The position numbers were made by a program, and so were the translations under genes. 64,000 bases of DNA, taken from Serratia grimesii NBRC 13537. GTDB lineage: Bacteria > Pseudomonadota > Gammaproteobacteria > Enterobacterales > Enterobacteriaceae. The notes beneath the pieces were generated by a model. It was not told the DNA's origin and ran no database searches. It saw nothing but the letters and a program-made list of their open reading frames with translations. The DNA is taken from the NCBI RefSeq assembly GCF_001590905.1, contig NZ_BCTT01000021.1, forward strand, positions 1-64,000, read 5' to 3'. This document shows, one piece after another, positions 37,559-46,245 of the stretch (the first letter of the stretch is position 1; the number at the start of each line of letters is the position of its first letter).

Positions 37559-38443
37559 ATGTCCGGCGTATCAAGCTACAGAATTTTTGATATCACACTG
37601 AAAGTAAAAGAGAATGTATCGCCTTCCTTGCTGCGCTGCGTTTTTGAGGGACCGGACGTCCACCGCATGAAGCTGGAAGCGCCGGATCAGCGCATCAAAC
37701 TGTTGTTCCCGGCCGAGGAGGGGCAGAACCTACGCCTGGAAAACAGTGACGACTGGTATCGGGACTATATGGCGATACCGAAAGCACAGCGTCCGGTGAT
37801 GCGCACTTATACGTTGCGCGCGTTACGGGTCGAACAGAACCAAATGGACGTCGAGTTTGTACTGCATGGTGTGAACGGGCCGGCTTCCGCGTGGGCGACG
37901 CATGCCAAACCAGGAGATACCATTCAGACGGTGGCACCCAATGCCGATTTCGACGGTGACAGCGGCGGCTACGAATGGGCACCGCCGAGTGCGTTGCAAC
38001 AAGCTCTGCTGATCGCCGACGAAACGGCCGTGCCGGCGGCGGTGGGCATTCTGGAGCAGTTGGCGCAGCAGGCCAACCCGCCACGGGTGCAGGCGTTTCT
38101 TGAAGTGCCGGTCGCGGGTGACTGCCTGAATATGGACCGCTTCCCGTTTGCCGAGGTGTATTGGTTACCGCGTGACGTGGGACATCAGCAGATGCATGGC
38201 ACCTTGTTGGTGGAATCGGTGCGCCAACGGGTACATATTCCCGAATCGGCGCGGACGCAAGCGCAGTCGCTGGCGGAAAACAGTCTGGGCGGCGATCTGC
38301 TGTGGGAACGAGCCGAAGGGGCGAAAAGCTTCTACGCCTGGGTTGCGGCAGAGTCTTCCGCGGTGAAGGCGTTACGCCGTTATCTGATTGGCGAACGCGA
38401 TCTCGATCGTTCCACCGTTAACTTTATGGCGTACTGGTGTTGA
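37559..38443 (+). CDS. Siderophore-interacting protein (ferric siderophore reductase, ViuB-like)
   Basis: The 294-residue protein is of the SIP family. The FAD-binding block R-T-Y-T-L-R-A lies near residue 81, an N-P-P-R-V region in the middle and the conserved W-E-R-A-E-G-A-K-S-F-Y-A-W-V-A near 250-265. It reduces ferric aerobactin in the cytoplasm to free iron. ATG 37559 has GGGAG upstream. It completes a full uptake system together with iutA. Confidence 0.85.
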   Translation: MSGVSSYRIFDITLKVKENVSPSLLRCVFEGPDVHRMKLEAPDQRIKLLFPAEEGQNLRLENSDDWYRDYMAIPKAQRPVMRTYTLRALRVEQNQMDVEFVLHGVNGPASAWATHAKPGDTIQTVAPNADFDGDSGGYEWAPPSALQQALLIADETAVPAAVGILEQLAQQANPPRVQAFLEVPVAGDCLNMDRFPFAEVYWLPRDVGHQQMHGTLLVESVRQRVHIPESARTQAQSLAENSLGGDLLWERAEGAKSFYAWVAAESSAVKALRRYLIGERDLDRSTVNFMAYWC

Positions 38444-38453
38444 TATCAGCATT

Positions 38454-38477
38454 AAACGGGGCGCGAGCGCCCCGTTT
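38454..38477. terminator. Bidirectional hairpin between the SIP gene and hpxZ
   Basis: A near-perfect 11-bp stem AAACGGGGCGC/GCGCCCCGTTT (38454-38464 with 38467-38477). The T-runs are short, so termination is likely but not certain. It marks the right edge of the aerobactin block. Confidence 0.6.
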
Positions 38478-38480
38478 GCC

Positions 38481-38864
38481 TTACGCCATCAAACTCACAT
38501 GCGCGGCGACGATGCGCCAACCGCAGGGCAGTTTGACCCAGGTTTGCATCTGACGGCCAATGCGTTCGCTACCAGGTCGGCGAAATTCGGTGCTGGCCAC
38601 CGCCATATCGTCACCGTAGGTGGTGATCACGGTGTTCTCAAGCAGACGTTCCAGTCCTTTTGAGGGCCGCTGCTGGCGGAAGTCGCGGATCTGATCGATA
38701 CCGTACAAATTCTCCGTCGCGCCATAACGAACGGTACGCCCGTCGTGCCAAAACAGTTCATCCAATACGTCAATATCGTTGCTAATCAACGCCTGCTCAT
38801 AGCGGTAAAAGGCGGCGTTCACCTCTGCCAAAACCGCTGGACGATCAATATAGTCACTCTTCAT
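38481..38864 (-). CDS. hpxZ: HpxZ, DUF3225/AtzH-like SnoaL-fold protein
   Basis: This 127-residue protein has the cystatin-like SnoaL/NTF2 fold of DUF3225 (A-A-F-Y-R-Y-E-Q-A-L, then D-V-L-D-E-L-F-W, G-W-R-I-V-A-A-H-V). The related AtzH of cyanuric acid breakdown is a 1,3-dicarboxyurea decarboxylase, so HpxZ may act on a small N-carboxy compound near the end of purine breakdown. That is inference. It ends the hpxWXYZ operon, three bases after hpxY. Confidence 0.75.
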   Translation of the reverse strand: MKSDYIDRPAVLAEVNAAFYRYEQALISNDIDVLDELFWHDGRTVRYGATENLYGIDQIRDFRQQRPSKGLERLLENTVITTYGDDMAVASTEFRRPGSERIGRQMQTWVKLPCGWRIVAAHVSLMA

Positions 38865-38867
38865 CAG

Positions 38868-40268
38868 TTAATCCTGTTTCCCCGGTAAAACACAGGCCGC
38901 CACGCCGCGTTGTTCCAGCGCATAGGCGGCGCGCAATGCCAGATCCTCGCGCCACGGCGGGGCGATCAGTTGCAGACCAATCGGCAGGCCAGAGGCCGTT
39001 TTCAGCGGCACGGTCACTACCGGTAAGCCGAGGAAGGAGATCGGTTGTGTCAACATCCCCATATTGGCACGGATGGGCAGATCGGCACCGTTTATGCGCA
39101 TGGTTTCCTGACCAATGGCTGTAGCACTGCACGGTGTTGCTGGGGCGATCAGAATGTCCCAGTGTTCAAACAACGGCAATACCTGCTGTTGGAAATGGGA
39201 GCGGAAGCGTTGTGCCTGCACATACCAAGCGGCAGGCAGCATGGCACCGGCCAACAAGCGTTCACGTGACAATGGCTCAAAGCGTTCAGGGTGACTACGC
39301 AGCAGTGGCAGGTAGTGGTTACCTCCCTCCGCGGCAGTGAGAATAAACGCGGCAGAACGCGCCAGTTCAGCCTGTGGCAATTCGACTTCGGCGATGGCTT
39401 CAAGTGCCTGTGCGACTTGCAAGACCGCCGCTTTTGCGTCGTCATCGCACCATTGCTGAAAATATCCCGCCAGTACTGCACAACGCAGGCCCTGTTGTCC
39501 ACGCGGCAGCAGTGACTCGGTTTGGGTGATCGGTTTTTCTGCCTGAAAGCGATCTTCGATATCGGTGCCTTGCATCACGTCATATACCGCCGCCAGATCA
39601 CGCACCCGACGTGCAAAGGGACCGACATGATCCAGACTGGCGATAAAGGGTTGGCTGCCACTCCGCGACAAGCGACCAAAGGTAGGTTTTAGGCCAAAGA
39701 TGCCGCACAACGAAGAGGGCACACGTATTGAACCGTTGGTATCGCTGCCGAGTGAGAATGTCACCAACCCGGCGGCGACGGCTGCCGCTGAACCGCCAGA
39801 AGAGCCGCCGGCAATGCGTGTGGTGTCGTGTGGGTTGCGTGTCGCGCCATAGTGACTATTTTCGGTGGTAAAGCCATAGGCATAGGCATCCATATTCAGC
39901 ATGCCGGAGAGCAACGCACCCTGTGTCGCCAGCTTGTTCACCACCCAGGCATCCTGTTTGGCGGGCGGGTTATCGCAAAACAGGCTGGCACCGGCCAGGG
40001 TGGTCTCCCCGGTGACATCGAACAGGTTTTTCACTGCATAAGGAATGGCTGCCAGCGTCGGCAAAACCTGGCCCTTGGCGCGGATGCGATCAATATGATC
40101 GGCCTCACTCAACATACGTTCGCGGGTGATGTGGGTGTAGGCGTTCAACGAAGGATTGAGCTCATCGAGACTTTCCAGCGTTTGCTGGGCGATCTCTCGG
40201 GCAGACATCGCACCTTGGTTCAAAGCGGCGCGAATCTCGGCGATCGACAAAGCGCTTAATGGATTCAT
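38868..40268 (-). CDS. hpxY: Amidase HpxY (AtzE-like, GatA family)
   Basis: A 466-residue amidase-signature enzyme with the Ser-cisSer-Lys triad: Lys in P-Y-A-V-K-N-L-F-D and both serines in G-G-S-S-G-G-S-A-A-A-V-A-A-G. In the triazine pathway the related AtzE needs the tiny DUF4089 subunit AtzG, and hpxX encodes its counterpart right upstream. The substrate is probably a ureido acid or amide derived from allantoate; the exact reaction is not shown. Confidence 0.8.
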   Translation of the reverse strand: MNPLSALSIAEIRAALNQGAMSAREIAQQTLESLDELNPSLNAYTHITRERMLSEADHIDRIRAKGQVLPTLAAIPYAVKNLFDVTGETTLAGASLFCDNPPAKQDAWVVNKLATQGALLSGMLNMDAYAYGFTTENSHYGATRNPHDTTRIAGGSSGGSAAAVAAGLVTFSLGSDTNGSIRVPSSLCGIFGLKPTFGRLSRSGSQPFIASLDHVGPFARRVRDLAAVYDVMQGTDIEDRFQAEKPITQTESLLPRGQQGLRCAVLAGYFQQWCDDDAKAAVLQVAQALEAIAEVELPQAELARSAAFILTAAEGGNHYLPLLRSHPERFEPLSRERLLAGAMLPAAWYVQAQRFRSHFQQQVLPLFEHWDILIAPATPCSATAIGQETMRINGADLPIRANMGMLTQPISFLGLPVVTVPLKTASGLPIGLQLIAPPWREDLALRAAYALEQRGVAACVLPGKQD

Positions 40269-40456
40269 GCTCGATATACCCCGGCAATTTCCAGGCGCTG
40301 ATCAAGCGGCAAGGCCATCAGCGGTTCCGCCATCGCGGCGATGCGGTTGAACTGGGCCAACAGTTCTTGGCGGCGTACGTCATCCAGTTCCAGGGCCAAT
40401 ATGGCTTCCATCTGGCTGATATAGGCTGCCCAGTCGGCGGCAAGTGGATTGTTCAT
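40265..40456 (-). CDS. hpxX: HpxX, small DUF4089 amidase subunit (AtzG-like)
   Basis: This 63-residue mainly helical protein is of the DUF4089 family (Y-I-x-x-M near the start, P-L-D-Q-R-L-E-I-A-G-V-Y at the end). By analogy with AtzG and GatC it wraps around and stabilises the amidase HpxY. It overlaps hpxY by ATGA, which favours equal production of the two. Confidence 0.8.
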   Translation of the reverse strand: MNNPLAADWAAYISQMEAILALELDDVRRQELLAQFNRIAAMAEPLMALPLDQRLEIAGVYRA

Positions 40457-40480
40457 TGTGTCCCCTTCTTGATAGCGCGA

Positions 40481-42067
40481 TTAGAAGCCAGCGGCGCTGC
40501 CGTTGCTGCGTGGATCAAAAGCGCCTTCGAGCATGCCGTTAGTATGGCGAACAATGGCGCCGGCGTGGCCGACGGCTTCGCTAAAGTCAGGCAGCAGCTC
40601 CACGTCGTGTCCGCGTTGACGTAAATAGCTCACGGTTTCCTCGGTGAAGCGCCCTTCAAGCTTCAACGAGTCAGAGCTTTCGCCCCAGGTGCGGCCGAGT
40701 AACCAGCGTGGGGCACTGATCGCCTGTTGCAGCGGTAATCCCTGCACCACATGGCGGACAAAAACTGCCGCCTGGGTCTGCGGTTGACCATCCCCTCCCA
40801 TTGAGCCATACACCAGAGTGCGCCCGTCATACAAACGTGCGGCCGCCGGGTTCAGGGTGTGGAACGGTTGTTTACCCGGTGCCAGTGCCAATAGGTGGGC
40901 AGCATCCAAACTGAAAGAGGCGCCGCGGTTTTGCCACAGTACGCCGCTGTGTGGCAGCACTACGCCACTGCCGAATTCGTGATAAATGCTTTGGATAAAG
41001 GACACCGCCAGGCCGCTGCTGTCCATAACGCCCATCCAGACGGTATCGCCGGGGCCTTTACCTTTCCCCCAGTTAGCAGCCTGTTCAGGATCGATGTGTT
41101 TGGCCAGTGCATCCAGGTGCTCGGTGGTCAGCAATGCCTGTGGATCCTGTGTCATCTGACGTGGGTCTGTGATGAATTGGTCGCGCAGACTGAAGGCCAA
41201 CTTGGTGGCTTCAACAATCCCATGGATGACAGCACCTTCGCTGCGGCTGGCGAGCGGCAGGCGGTCAGTCAGCCCGAGGATCGCCAGCGATACCAGGCCC
41301 TGAGTCGGCGGTGTCAGGTTAAAAACTTCGCCTTTCTGATGTTCAAGCCGCAACGGTGTACGGCGGCGTGGGCGATAATCTGCGAGATCCTGCGCGGTGA
41401 GTGGCATGCCGAGCCTGGCCATATCAGCCGCCATATCCAGCGCCAGTGGGCCGCGATAGAAACTGTCCAAACCCTCTTCGGCCAGCGTAATCAACGTATC
41501 CGCCAACTGTGGCTGGCAGAAGCGTTGCCCGGCGTGAGGTATTTCGCCATGCGGCAGGTAAGTGCGGGAAAAGCATTCCAGATTTGCCAGCTCAGAGTAT
41601 TTGCTACGCGTGGCGGCCTCTTGCGAAGCAGTAACCGGAATGCCATCTGCGGCGTAGCGAATGGCATCTGCCAGCAGGCGCGGGAGCGGTAATTGTTCGC
41701 CACCAAGTTCGGCGGAATAATCCAACGCTTCCTGCCAGCCGCCAACGGTACCCGCGACAGTCAGTGCCGCTTTGGGACCCCGATGCGGTATGTGGCTTTC
41801 ACCTGCGTAAAAATCCAGTGTGGCTAAAGAGCCTGCTGCCCCACTGGCATCGATCGCCACTGGATCGCCTTGTGGGGGAACGATCAACCAGAAGCCGTCG
41901 CCCCCCAAGCCGTTCATGTGTGGGTAGACTACGGCGATAGTGGCGGCAGCGGCGACCATCGCTTCAATCGCGTTTCCGCCTTCACGCAGTACCGCCAGTG
42001 CACTTTCGCTGGCGAGGTGGTGCGGTGTAACAGCCATGCCCAATGGCGCTGTGTTGCTGTTAATCAT
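40481..42067 (-). CDS. hpxW: Oxamate amidohydrolase (gamma-glutamyltranspeptidase-like)
   Basis: A 528-residue N-terminal-nucleophile hydrolase of the gamma-glutamyltranspeptidase family. Self-cleavage would be before Thr342 in G-P-G-D-T-V-W-M. In K. pneumoniae, HpxW hydrolyses oxamate to oxalate and ammonia. There is no signal peptide, so it is cytosolic, unlike true GGT. The start at 42067 (M-I-N-S-N-T) has AAGGG upstream. It is divergent from hpxU. Confidence 0.83.
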   Translation of the reverse strand: MINSNTAPLGMAVTPHHLASESALAVLREGGNAIEAMVAAAATIAVVYPHMNGLGGDGFWLIVPPQGDPVAIDASGAAGSLATLDFYAGESHIPHRGPKAALTVAGTVGGWQEALDYSAELGGEQLPLPRLLADAIRYAADGIPVTASQEAATRSKYSELANLECFSRTYLPHGEIPHAGQRFCQPQLADTLITLAEEGLDSFYRGPLALDMAADMARLGMPLTAQDLADYRPRRRTPLRLEHQKGEVFNLTPPTQGLVSLAILGLTDRLPLASRSEGAVIHGIVEATKLAFSLRDQFITDPRQMTQDPQALLTTEHLDALAKHIDPEQAANWGKGKGPGDTVWMGVMDSSGLAVSFIQSIYHEFGSGVVLPHSGVLWQNRGASFSLDAAHLLALAPGKQPFHTLNPAAARLYDGRTLVYGSMGGDGQPQTQAAVFVRHVVQGLPLQQAISAPRWLLGRTWGESSDSLKLEGRFTEETVSYLRQRGHDVELLPDFSEAVGHAGAIVRHTNGMLEGAFDPRSNGSAAGF

Positions 42068-42323
42068 CTTTGGCCCTTGTTTGAGGTCAGCGTCTGCCTC
42101 AAACACAAGCAAGAGATGTTCCATGTTTTCGTTAAGGGCAATAATCGCTTGCCAGCAGGTGGATTGGGCATGCTATGTTCCGCTGAAACAAAGGTTACAA
42201 TCCCCGTCATATTTCACATGGCCGTGGTGTTATCTTCCTCGCTCACTCCAGTGACTAAGCTTCTGGGGGATTGGTTATTGCCTGGCCGTACGTTGAAATC
42301 TATTGGGGAAAGCAGGAGTAGCA
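42068..42323. promoter_or_regulatory. Divergent hpxW-hpxU control region
   Basis: This 256-bp region has no gene. In K. pneumoniae, HpxU binds the matching hpxU-hpxW gap. TGAAACAAAGG (42184-42194) and GTGAAAT on the minus strand, just to its right, also occur beside the hpxF promoter. They are candidate HpxU half-sites. No confident -35/-10 was found. Confidence 0.5.
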
Positions 42324-43163
42324 ATGAAGCAGATTGATGAACGCCTGCGCGGTGAATATCCACGGCTCACGCCGCAGGAGCAGCGGGTGGCCGACTTTAT
42401 TTTTGACCACTTTGATGACTTGATCAGCTACAACAGTGCTGAGCTAGCACGCTTGAGCGGCGTGTCCAAAGCTACGGTCAGCCGCTTGTTCAAACGCCTG
42501 GGCTACCCAAGCTACCGCGCTATGCGTGATGAGTTGCGCACCCTGCGTCAGAGCGGTATGCCGTTGACTGATAACCGTGATGCGGTGCAGGGCAACACCT
42601 TGCTGGCGCGGCACTACAAACAGGAAATGGCCAATCTCACCGACTGGGTAAACCACATTGATACCAATCAGTTCACTGCGGTGATCGCCGCTTTGGTGCA
42701 GGCGCGGCGTGTGGTGCTGATGGGGTTTCGCAACAGCTATCCGGTGGCGATGCACCTGCGCCAACAACTGATGCAAGTGCGGGAACAGGTCTTACTGGTG
42801 CCGCAGCCTGGCCAGACTTTGGCAGAAGAGTTGGTTGATCTGGATAAACGGGATGTGGCCGTGGTGGTGGCGTTTCGTCGCAGACCGCGTCAGTTGCGTG
42901 CACTGTTAACACAATTACAGGTTCAACAGGTGCCGACACTGCTGGTGTGTGAACCGCAGGCGCAGTCATTGATCCCGCTGGCGAGCTGGCATCTGGCGAC
43001 GCCCCTCGACAGTGTTTCTGCTTTCGACAGTTATTCTGCGGCGATGAGTTTGGCTAACCTGATGAGCAATGCCTTGCTGCATGAGACCCTGGCGCAAGGC
43101 CGTCAACGCATTCACCAGATCGCTGACTTGTATAGCGATTTGGATGAGCTGGAACAGCGCTGA
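42324..43163 (+). CDS. hpxU: RpiR-family repressor of allantoate genes
   Basis: The 279-residue protein has an N-terminal RpiR helix-turn-helix (about residues 1-75, L-A-R-L-S-G-V-S-K-A-T-V-S-R-L-F-K-R) and a C-terminal SIS domain (about 120-250). In K. pneumoniae HpxU is a repressor relieved by allantoate. ATG 42324 follows AGGAG at five bases. It stands between hpxW (divergent) and hpxF, as in Klebsiella. Confidence 0.83.
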   Translation: MKQIDERLRGEYPRLTPQEQRVADFIFDHFDDLISYNSAELARLSGVSKATVSRLFKRLGYPSYRAMRDELRTLRQSGMPLTDNRDAVQGNTLLARHYKQEMANLTDWVNHIDTNQFTAVIAALVQARRVVLMGFRNSYPVAMHLRQQLMQVREQVLLVPQPGQTLAEELVDLDKRDVAVVVAFRRRPRQLRALLTQLQVQQVPTLLVCEPQAQSLIPLASWHLATPLDSVSAFDSYSAAMSLANLMSNALLHETLAQGRQRIHQIADLYSDLDELEQR

Positions 43164-43187
43164 CTTCAGCGCTATTTTGGTGCTTTC

Positions 43188-43202
43188 GCACTTTGATGGT
43201 GC
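43188..43202 (+). promoter_or_regulatory. NtrC enhancer site upstream of hpxF
   Basis: GCACTTTGATGGTGC is a GCAC-N7-GTGC palindrome, the same form as the glnA NtrC sites. It is centred about 145 bp before the expected sigma-54 start, a normal enhancer distance. It lies 24 bp after the hpxU stop. Confidence 0.75.
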
Positions 43203-43312
43203 GCTATTTTCCCGTTTGATTGATTGGCCTTGCCGTGACCACGGTAGGGTGACTCCTCTCCTAATGCCCTAACTTACGGGCAGTAACACCGAACATTCCC
43301 GATGCTGTTAAT

Positions 43313-43328
43313 TGGCACATTAGTTGCA
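43313..43328 (+). promoter_or_regulatory. Sigma-54 (RpoN) promoter of hpxF
   Basis: TGGCACATTAGTTGCA has GG (43314-43315) and GC (43326-43327) exactly 10 bases apart and fits the -24/-12 consensus almost fully. Transcription should start near 43339, 43 nt before hpxF. With the NtrC site it places the operon under nitrogen control. Confidence 0.88.
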
Positions 43329-43381
43329 AAGTGATAATCAAAGAATCTTTTGTTTCATCATTTCACCATCGGGGATAATCT

Positions 43382-44173
43382 ATGAACTTCAAGAAAATCG
43401 GTGTAGTGGCGTTAGGTGCGGTGCTGCTAATGGCGCAGGCCGCGACGGCGATGGCGGATCAACTGCATGACATCCAGCAGCGCGGTGTGCTGCGTGTGGC
43501 TGTACCCCAGGATTTCCCACCGTTTGGTTCGGTGGGGACCGATTTACAGCCGCAGGGTTATGACATCGATATGGCGCAATATCTGGCCGACAAGATGAAA
43601 CTTAAGTTGCAATTGGTGCCAGTCACCAGCGCCAACCGCGTGCCCTACCTGCAGACCAACAAGGTCGATTTGGTGATTTCCAGCCTGGGTAAAAATGCGG
43701 AGCGTGAGAAGGCGATTGCCTTTAGCCGCACCTATGCGCCGTTCTTCCTTGGCGTGTTTGGCCCGAAAGCGTCGGCGCTGGCGGACGCCGCGCAGCTGGA
43801 CGGTAAAACCATTGGCGTGACACGCGGTGCGGTGGAAGACATGGTGCTGAGCGACACCGCGCCGAAGGGCGCGCAGATCAAGCGATATGAAGATAACAAC
43901 ACCACGCTGTCGGCTTATCTGTCCGGTCAGGTGCAATACATCGCTACCGGTAATCTGGTGGTGAGCGCCATTGCGCGACAGAATCCGACTCATGCACCAG
44001 TAGCCAAATTTATGCTTAAAGATTCACCGTGCTACGTGGGGTTGCGTTTGGGCGAGCCAGCGTTGAAAGCAAAAGTGGATGAACTGATTGAACAGGCGTT
44101 GAAAGACAACACCCTTAATGGTTTGTCGGAAAAATGGCTGAAAGCGCCATTGCCTGCCAACTTTGGCGCATAA
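43382..44173 (+). CDS. hpxF: Periplasmic substrate-binding protein of the Hpx ABC transporter
   Basis: This 263-residue polar amino-acid-type binding protein (SBP family 3) has a signal peptide cut near A-M-A (about residue 25). V-P-Q-D-F-P-P-F-G and G-Y-D-I-D-M-A form the ligand pocket start. The cargo is probably allantoate, ureidoglycolate or a related ureide, inferred from the operon. It is the first gene of hpxFGHIJK. GGGGATA precedes the ATG. Confidence 0.83.
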   Translation: MNFKKIGVVALGAVLLMAQAATAMADQLHDIQQRGVLRVAVPQDFPPFGSVGTDLQPQGYDIDMAQYLADKMKLKLQLVPVTSANRVPYLQTNKVDLVISSLGKNAEREKAIAFSRTYAPFFLGVFGPKASALADAAQLDGKTIGVTRGAVEDMVLSDTAPKGAQIKRYEDNNTTLSAYLSGQVQYIATGNLVVSAIARQNPTHAPVAKFMLKDSPCYVGLRLGEPALKAKVDELIEQALKDNTLNGLSEKWLKAPLPANFGA

Positions 44174-44185
44174 CGGGGACGCCTG

Positions 44186-44851
44186 ATGACCTATCAGCTT
44201 AACTTTCCTGCTCTGTGGCCTTATCTGCCCGAATTGCTGACCGGCCTGCTGACCACCATTGAGCTGACGGCCATGGCCACGGTGATGGGCGTTGCACTGG
44301 GTATTTTTGGTGCAGCGCTCCGTAGCGGCAAAGCTAACCTGCCCAGCCGTCTTTGGGGTGTTTACGTTGAGATCGTGCGCAATACGCCGTTCGTGGTGCA
44401 ACTGTTCTTCATTGTATTTGGTCTGCCCAGTTTGGGATGGAAACTGACCGCCGGCCAGGCGGCATTACTGGCGATGGTGGTTAACCTGGGCGCTTACAGT
44501 ACCGAAATCATCCGTGCAGGTATTCAGGTAACGCCGAAAGGCCAGTGGGAAGCGGGGCGGGTACTGGGATTCAGCCGTAGCCAAACGTTTTTGCGCATCG
44601 TGTTGCCGCCGTCGCTTCAGCGGATTTATCCGGCGCTGGTTAGTCAGTGCATTATTGTCATGCTGGGGTCATCGGTGGTGTCACAGGTGTCGTTCGAAGA
44701 ACTGACGTTTGCAGCCAACCTGATTCAGTCGCGTACCTTCCTCAGTTTTGAGGTGTATCTGGTAACGGCGCTGTTTTATCTGCTGTTATCCATACTGATG
44801 CGCCAGCTGTTGCTGGCCGCCGGACGCCGTTTTCTAGGGAGCCAAAGCTGA
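44186..44851 (+). CDS. hpxG: ABC transporter permease, His/Glu/Gln type
   Basis: A 221-residue HisM-type permease with five TM helices. V-R-N-T-P-F-V-V-Q-L-F-F and the EAA loop A-G-R-V-L-G-F-S-R-S-Q-T, which docks the ATPase, are both present. It pairs with HpxH, whose gene starts in its stop codon, as a permease heterodimer. Confidence 0.83.
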   Translation: MTYQLNFPALWPYLPELLTGLLTTIELTAMATVMGVALGIFGAALRSGKANLPSRLWGVYVEIVRNTPFVVQLFFIVFGLPSLGWKLTAGQAALLAMVVNLGAYSTEIIRAGIQVTPKGQWEAGRVLGFSRSQTFLRIVLPPSLQRIYPALVSQCIIVMLGSSVVSQVSFEELTFAANLIQSRTFLSFEVYLVTALFYLLLSILMRQLLLAAGRRFLGSQS

Positions 44852-45507
44852 TGCTGACGTTTACCGATTGGGACATTGTACGCAATCTGCTGCTGGCGGC
44901 ACGCTGGACGCTGTTGTTATCACTAACGGCATTTATTGGCGGCACCCTGGTGACCTTGCCGCTGTTGTTGCTACGCCTGAGCAAACGTAAGTGGGCGCTG
45001 CGGTTTGTTCGCGGTTATTCCGAGCTGTTTCAGGGCACGCCGCTGCTGATGCAGCTATTCCTGGCCTTTTTTGGGCTGGCACTATTTGGCATTGATGTTA
45101 GCCCCTGGACCGCGGCCGCGCTGGCATTGACGTTATTCACCAGCGCTTTTCTGGTGGATATCTGGTCTGGCAGCATCGCCGCATTGCCGAAAGGCCAGTG
45201 GGAGGCGTCACGCTGCCTCGGGCTGAGCTTTGGCCAGACGCTGGCGCGGGTGGTGGTGCCACAGGCAGTACGTATCGCCATCGCACCTACCGTCGGTTTT
45301 TCGGTTCAGGTGGTCAAGGGGACCGCACTGGCGTCGATCATTGGTTTCGTCGAACTGACCAAGGCCGGCACCATGTTGAATAACGTCACTTATCAACCGT
45401 TTAAAGTTTTTGGCCTGGTCGCTCTGGGGTACTTCCTGATGTGCTACCCATTGTCGCGCTACAGCCATTATCTGGAGAAGAAATTCCATGCCGCTCATCA
45501 CAATTAA
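44851..45507 (+). CDS. hpxH: ABC transporter permease, second subunit
   Basis: A 218-residue HisM-type permease with about five TM helices, F-Q-G-T-P-L-L-M-Q-L-F and the EAA loop A-S-R-C-L-G-L-S-F-G-Q-T. It overlaps hpxG by one base (TGATG) and hpxI by 20 bp. Confidence 0.83.
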   Translation: MLTFTDWDIVRNLLLAARWTLLLSLTAFIGGTLVTLPLLLLRLSKRKWALRFVRGYSELFQGTPLLMQLFLAFFGLALFGIDVSPWTAAALALTLFTSAFLVDIWSGSIAALPKGQWEASRCLGLSFGQTLARVVVPQAVRIAIAPTVGFSVQVVKGTALASIIGFVELTKAGTMLNNVTYQPFKVFGLVALGYFLMCYPLSRYSHYLEKKFHAAHHN

Positions 45508-46231
45508 TCAGGTTCAAAAGTATTACGGTCAGAACCATGTGCTGAAGGGCGTGGATCTGGATATTGATATGGGGCAGGTGATTTCGATCATCGGTCGCAG
45601 CGGTTCCGGTAAAAGCACGTTGTTACGCTGCATCAACGGGTTGGAAGGTTATCAGGAAGGCAGTATCAAACTGGGCGGTATGACGGTGACCGATCGCGAT
45701 TCACAGGCGCGTGAAATCAGCCACTCCATTGGCATGGTGTTCCAGAACTTCAATTTATTCCCACACATGACCGCGCTGGAGAACGTGATGCTGGCGCCGC
45801 GCCGAGTGCTGAAGAAAAGCCCGGCCGAATGCCGCGGGCTGGCGGAAGAGATGTTGAATAAAGTCGGGCTGGGCGAACGTATGCATTATTCGCCGGCCAA
45901 CCTTTCAGGTGGACAGCAGCAGCGGGTGGCGATTGCCCGGGCATTGGCGATGAACCCGAAGGTTTTGCTGTGTGACGAAATTACCTCTGCGTTGGATCCT
46001 GAGCTGGTGGGCGAAGTGCTAAAAGTGCTGGAGCAACTGGCCAAAGAGGGGATGACGCTGATCCTGGTGACTCATGAAATGAACTTTGCCCGTGAAGTCG
46101 GTGATCGGGTGGTGTTTATGCACCAGGGAAAAGTATGGGAACAGGGTGACAGCCGTACGTTATTTGCCAACCCGCAAACGCAGGAATTAAAACAGTTTAT
46201 TGCGTCGGTCCGCGGTCTGTCCGAACTCTGA
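45488..46231 (+). CDS. hpxI: ABC transporter ATPase of the Hpx system
   Basis: A 247-residue GlnQ/HisP-type ATPase with Walker A G-R-S-G-S-G-K-S-T (near residue 36), Q-loop V-F-Q-N-F-N-L-F, signature L-S-G-G-Q-Q-Q-R, Walker B V-L-L-C-D-E and the switch His in V-T-H-E. It powers HpxFGH uptake. An ERIC element separates it from hpxJ. Confidence 0.87.
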   Translation: MPLITINQVQKYYGQNHVLKGVDLDIDMGQVISIIGRSGSGKSTLLRCINGLEGYQEGSIKLGGMTVTDRDSQAREISHSIGMVFQNFNLFPHMTALENVMLAPRRVLKKSPAECRGLAEEMLNKVGLGERMHYSPANLSGGQQQRVAIARALAMNPKVLLCDEITSALDPELVGEVLKVLEQLAKEGMTLILVTHEMNFAREVGDRVVFMHQGKVWEQGDSRTLFANPQTQELKQFIASVRGLSEL

Positions 46232-46245
46232 TAAGCGTAAATCTC

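Noticed and set aside
42165..42180. GG-N10-GC pattern (minus strand) before hpxW
   Set aside because: Only the invariant GG and GC fit; the flanks do not match the sigma-54 consensus.
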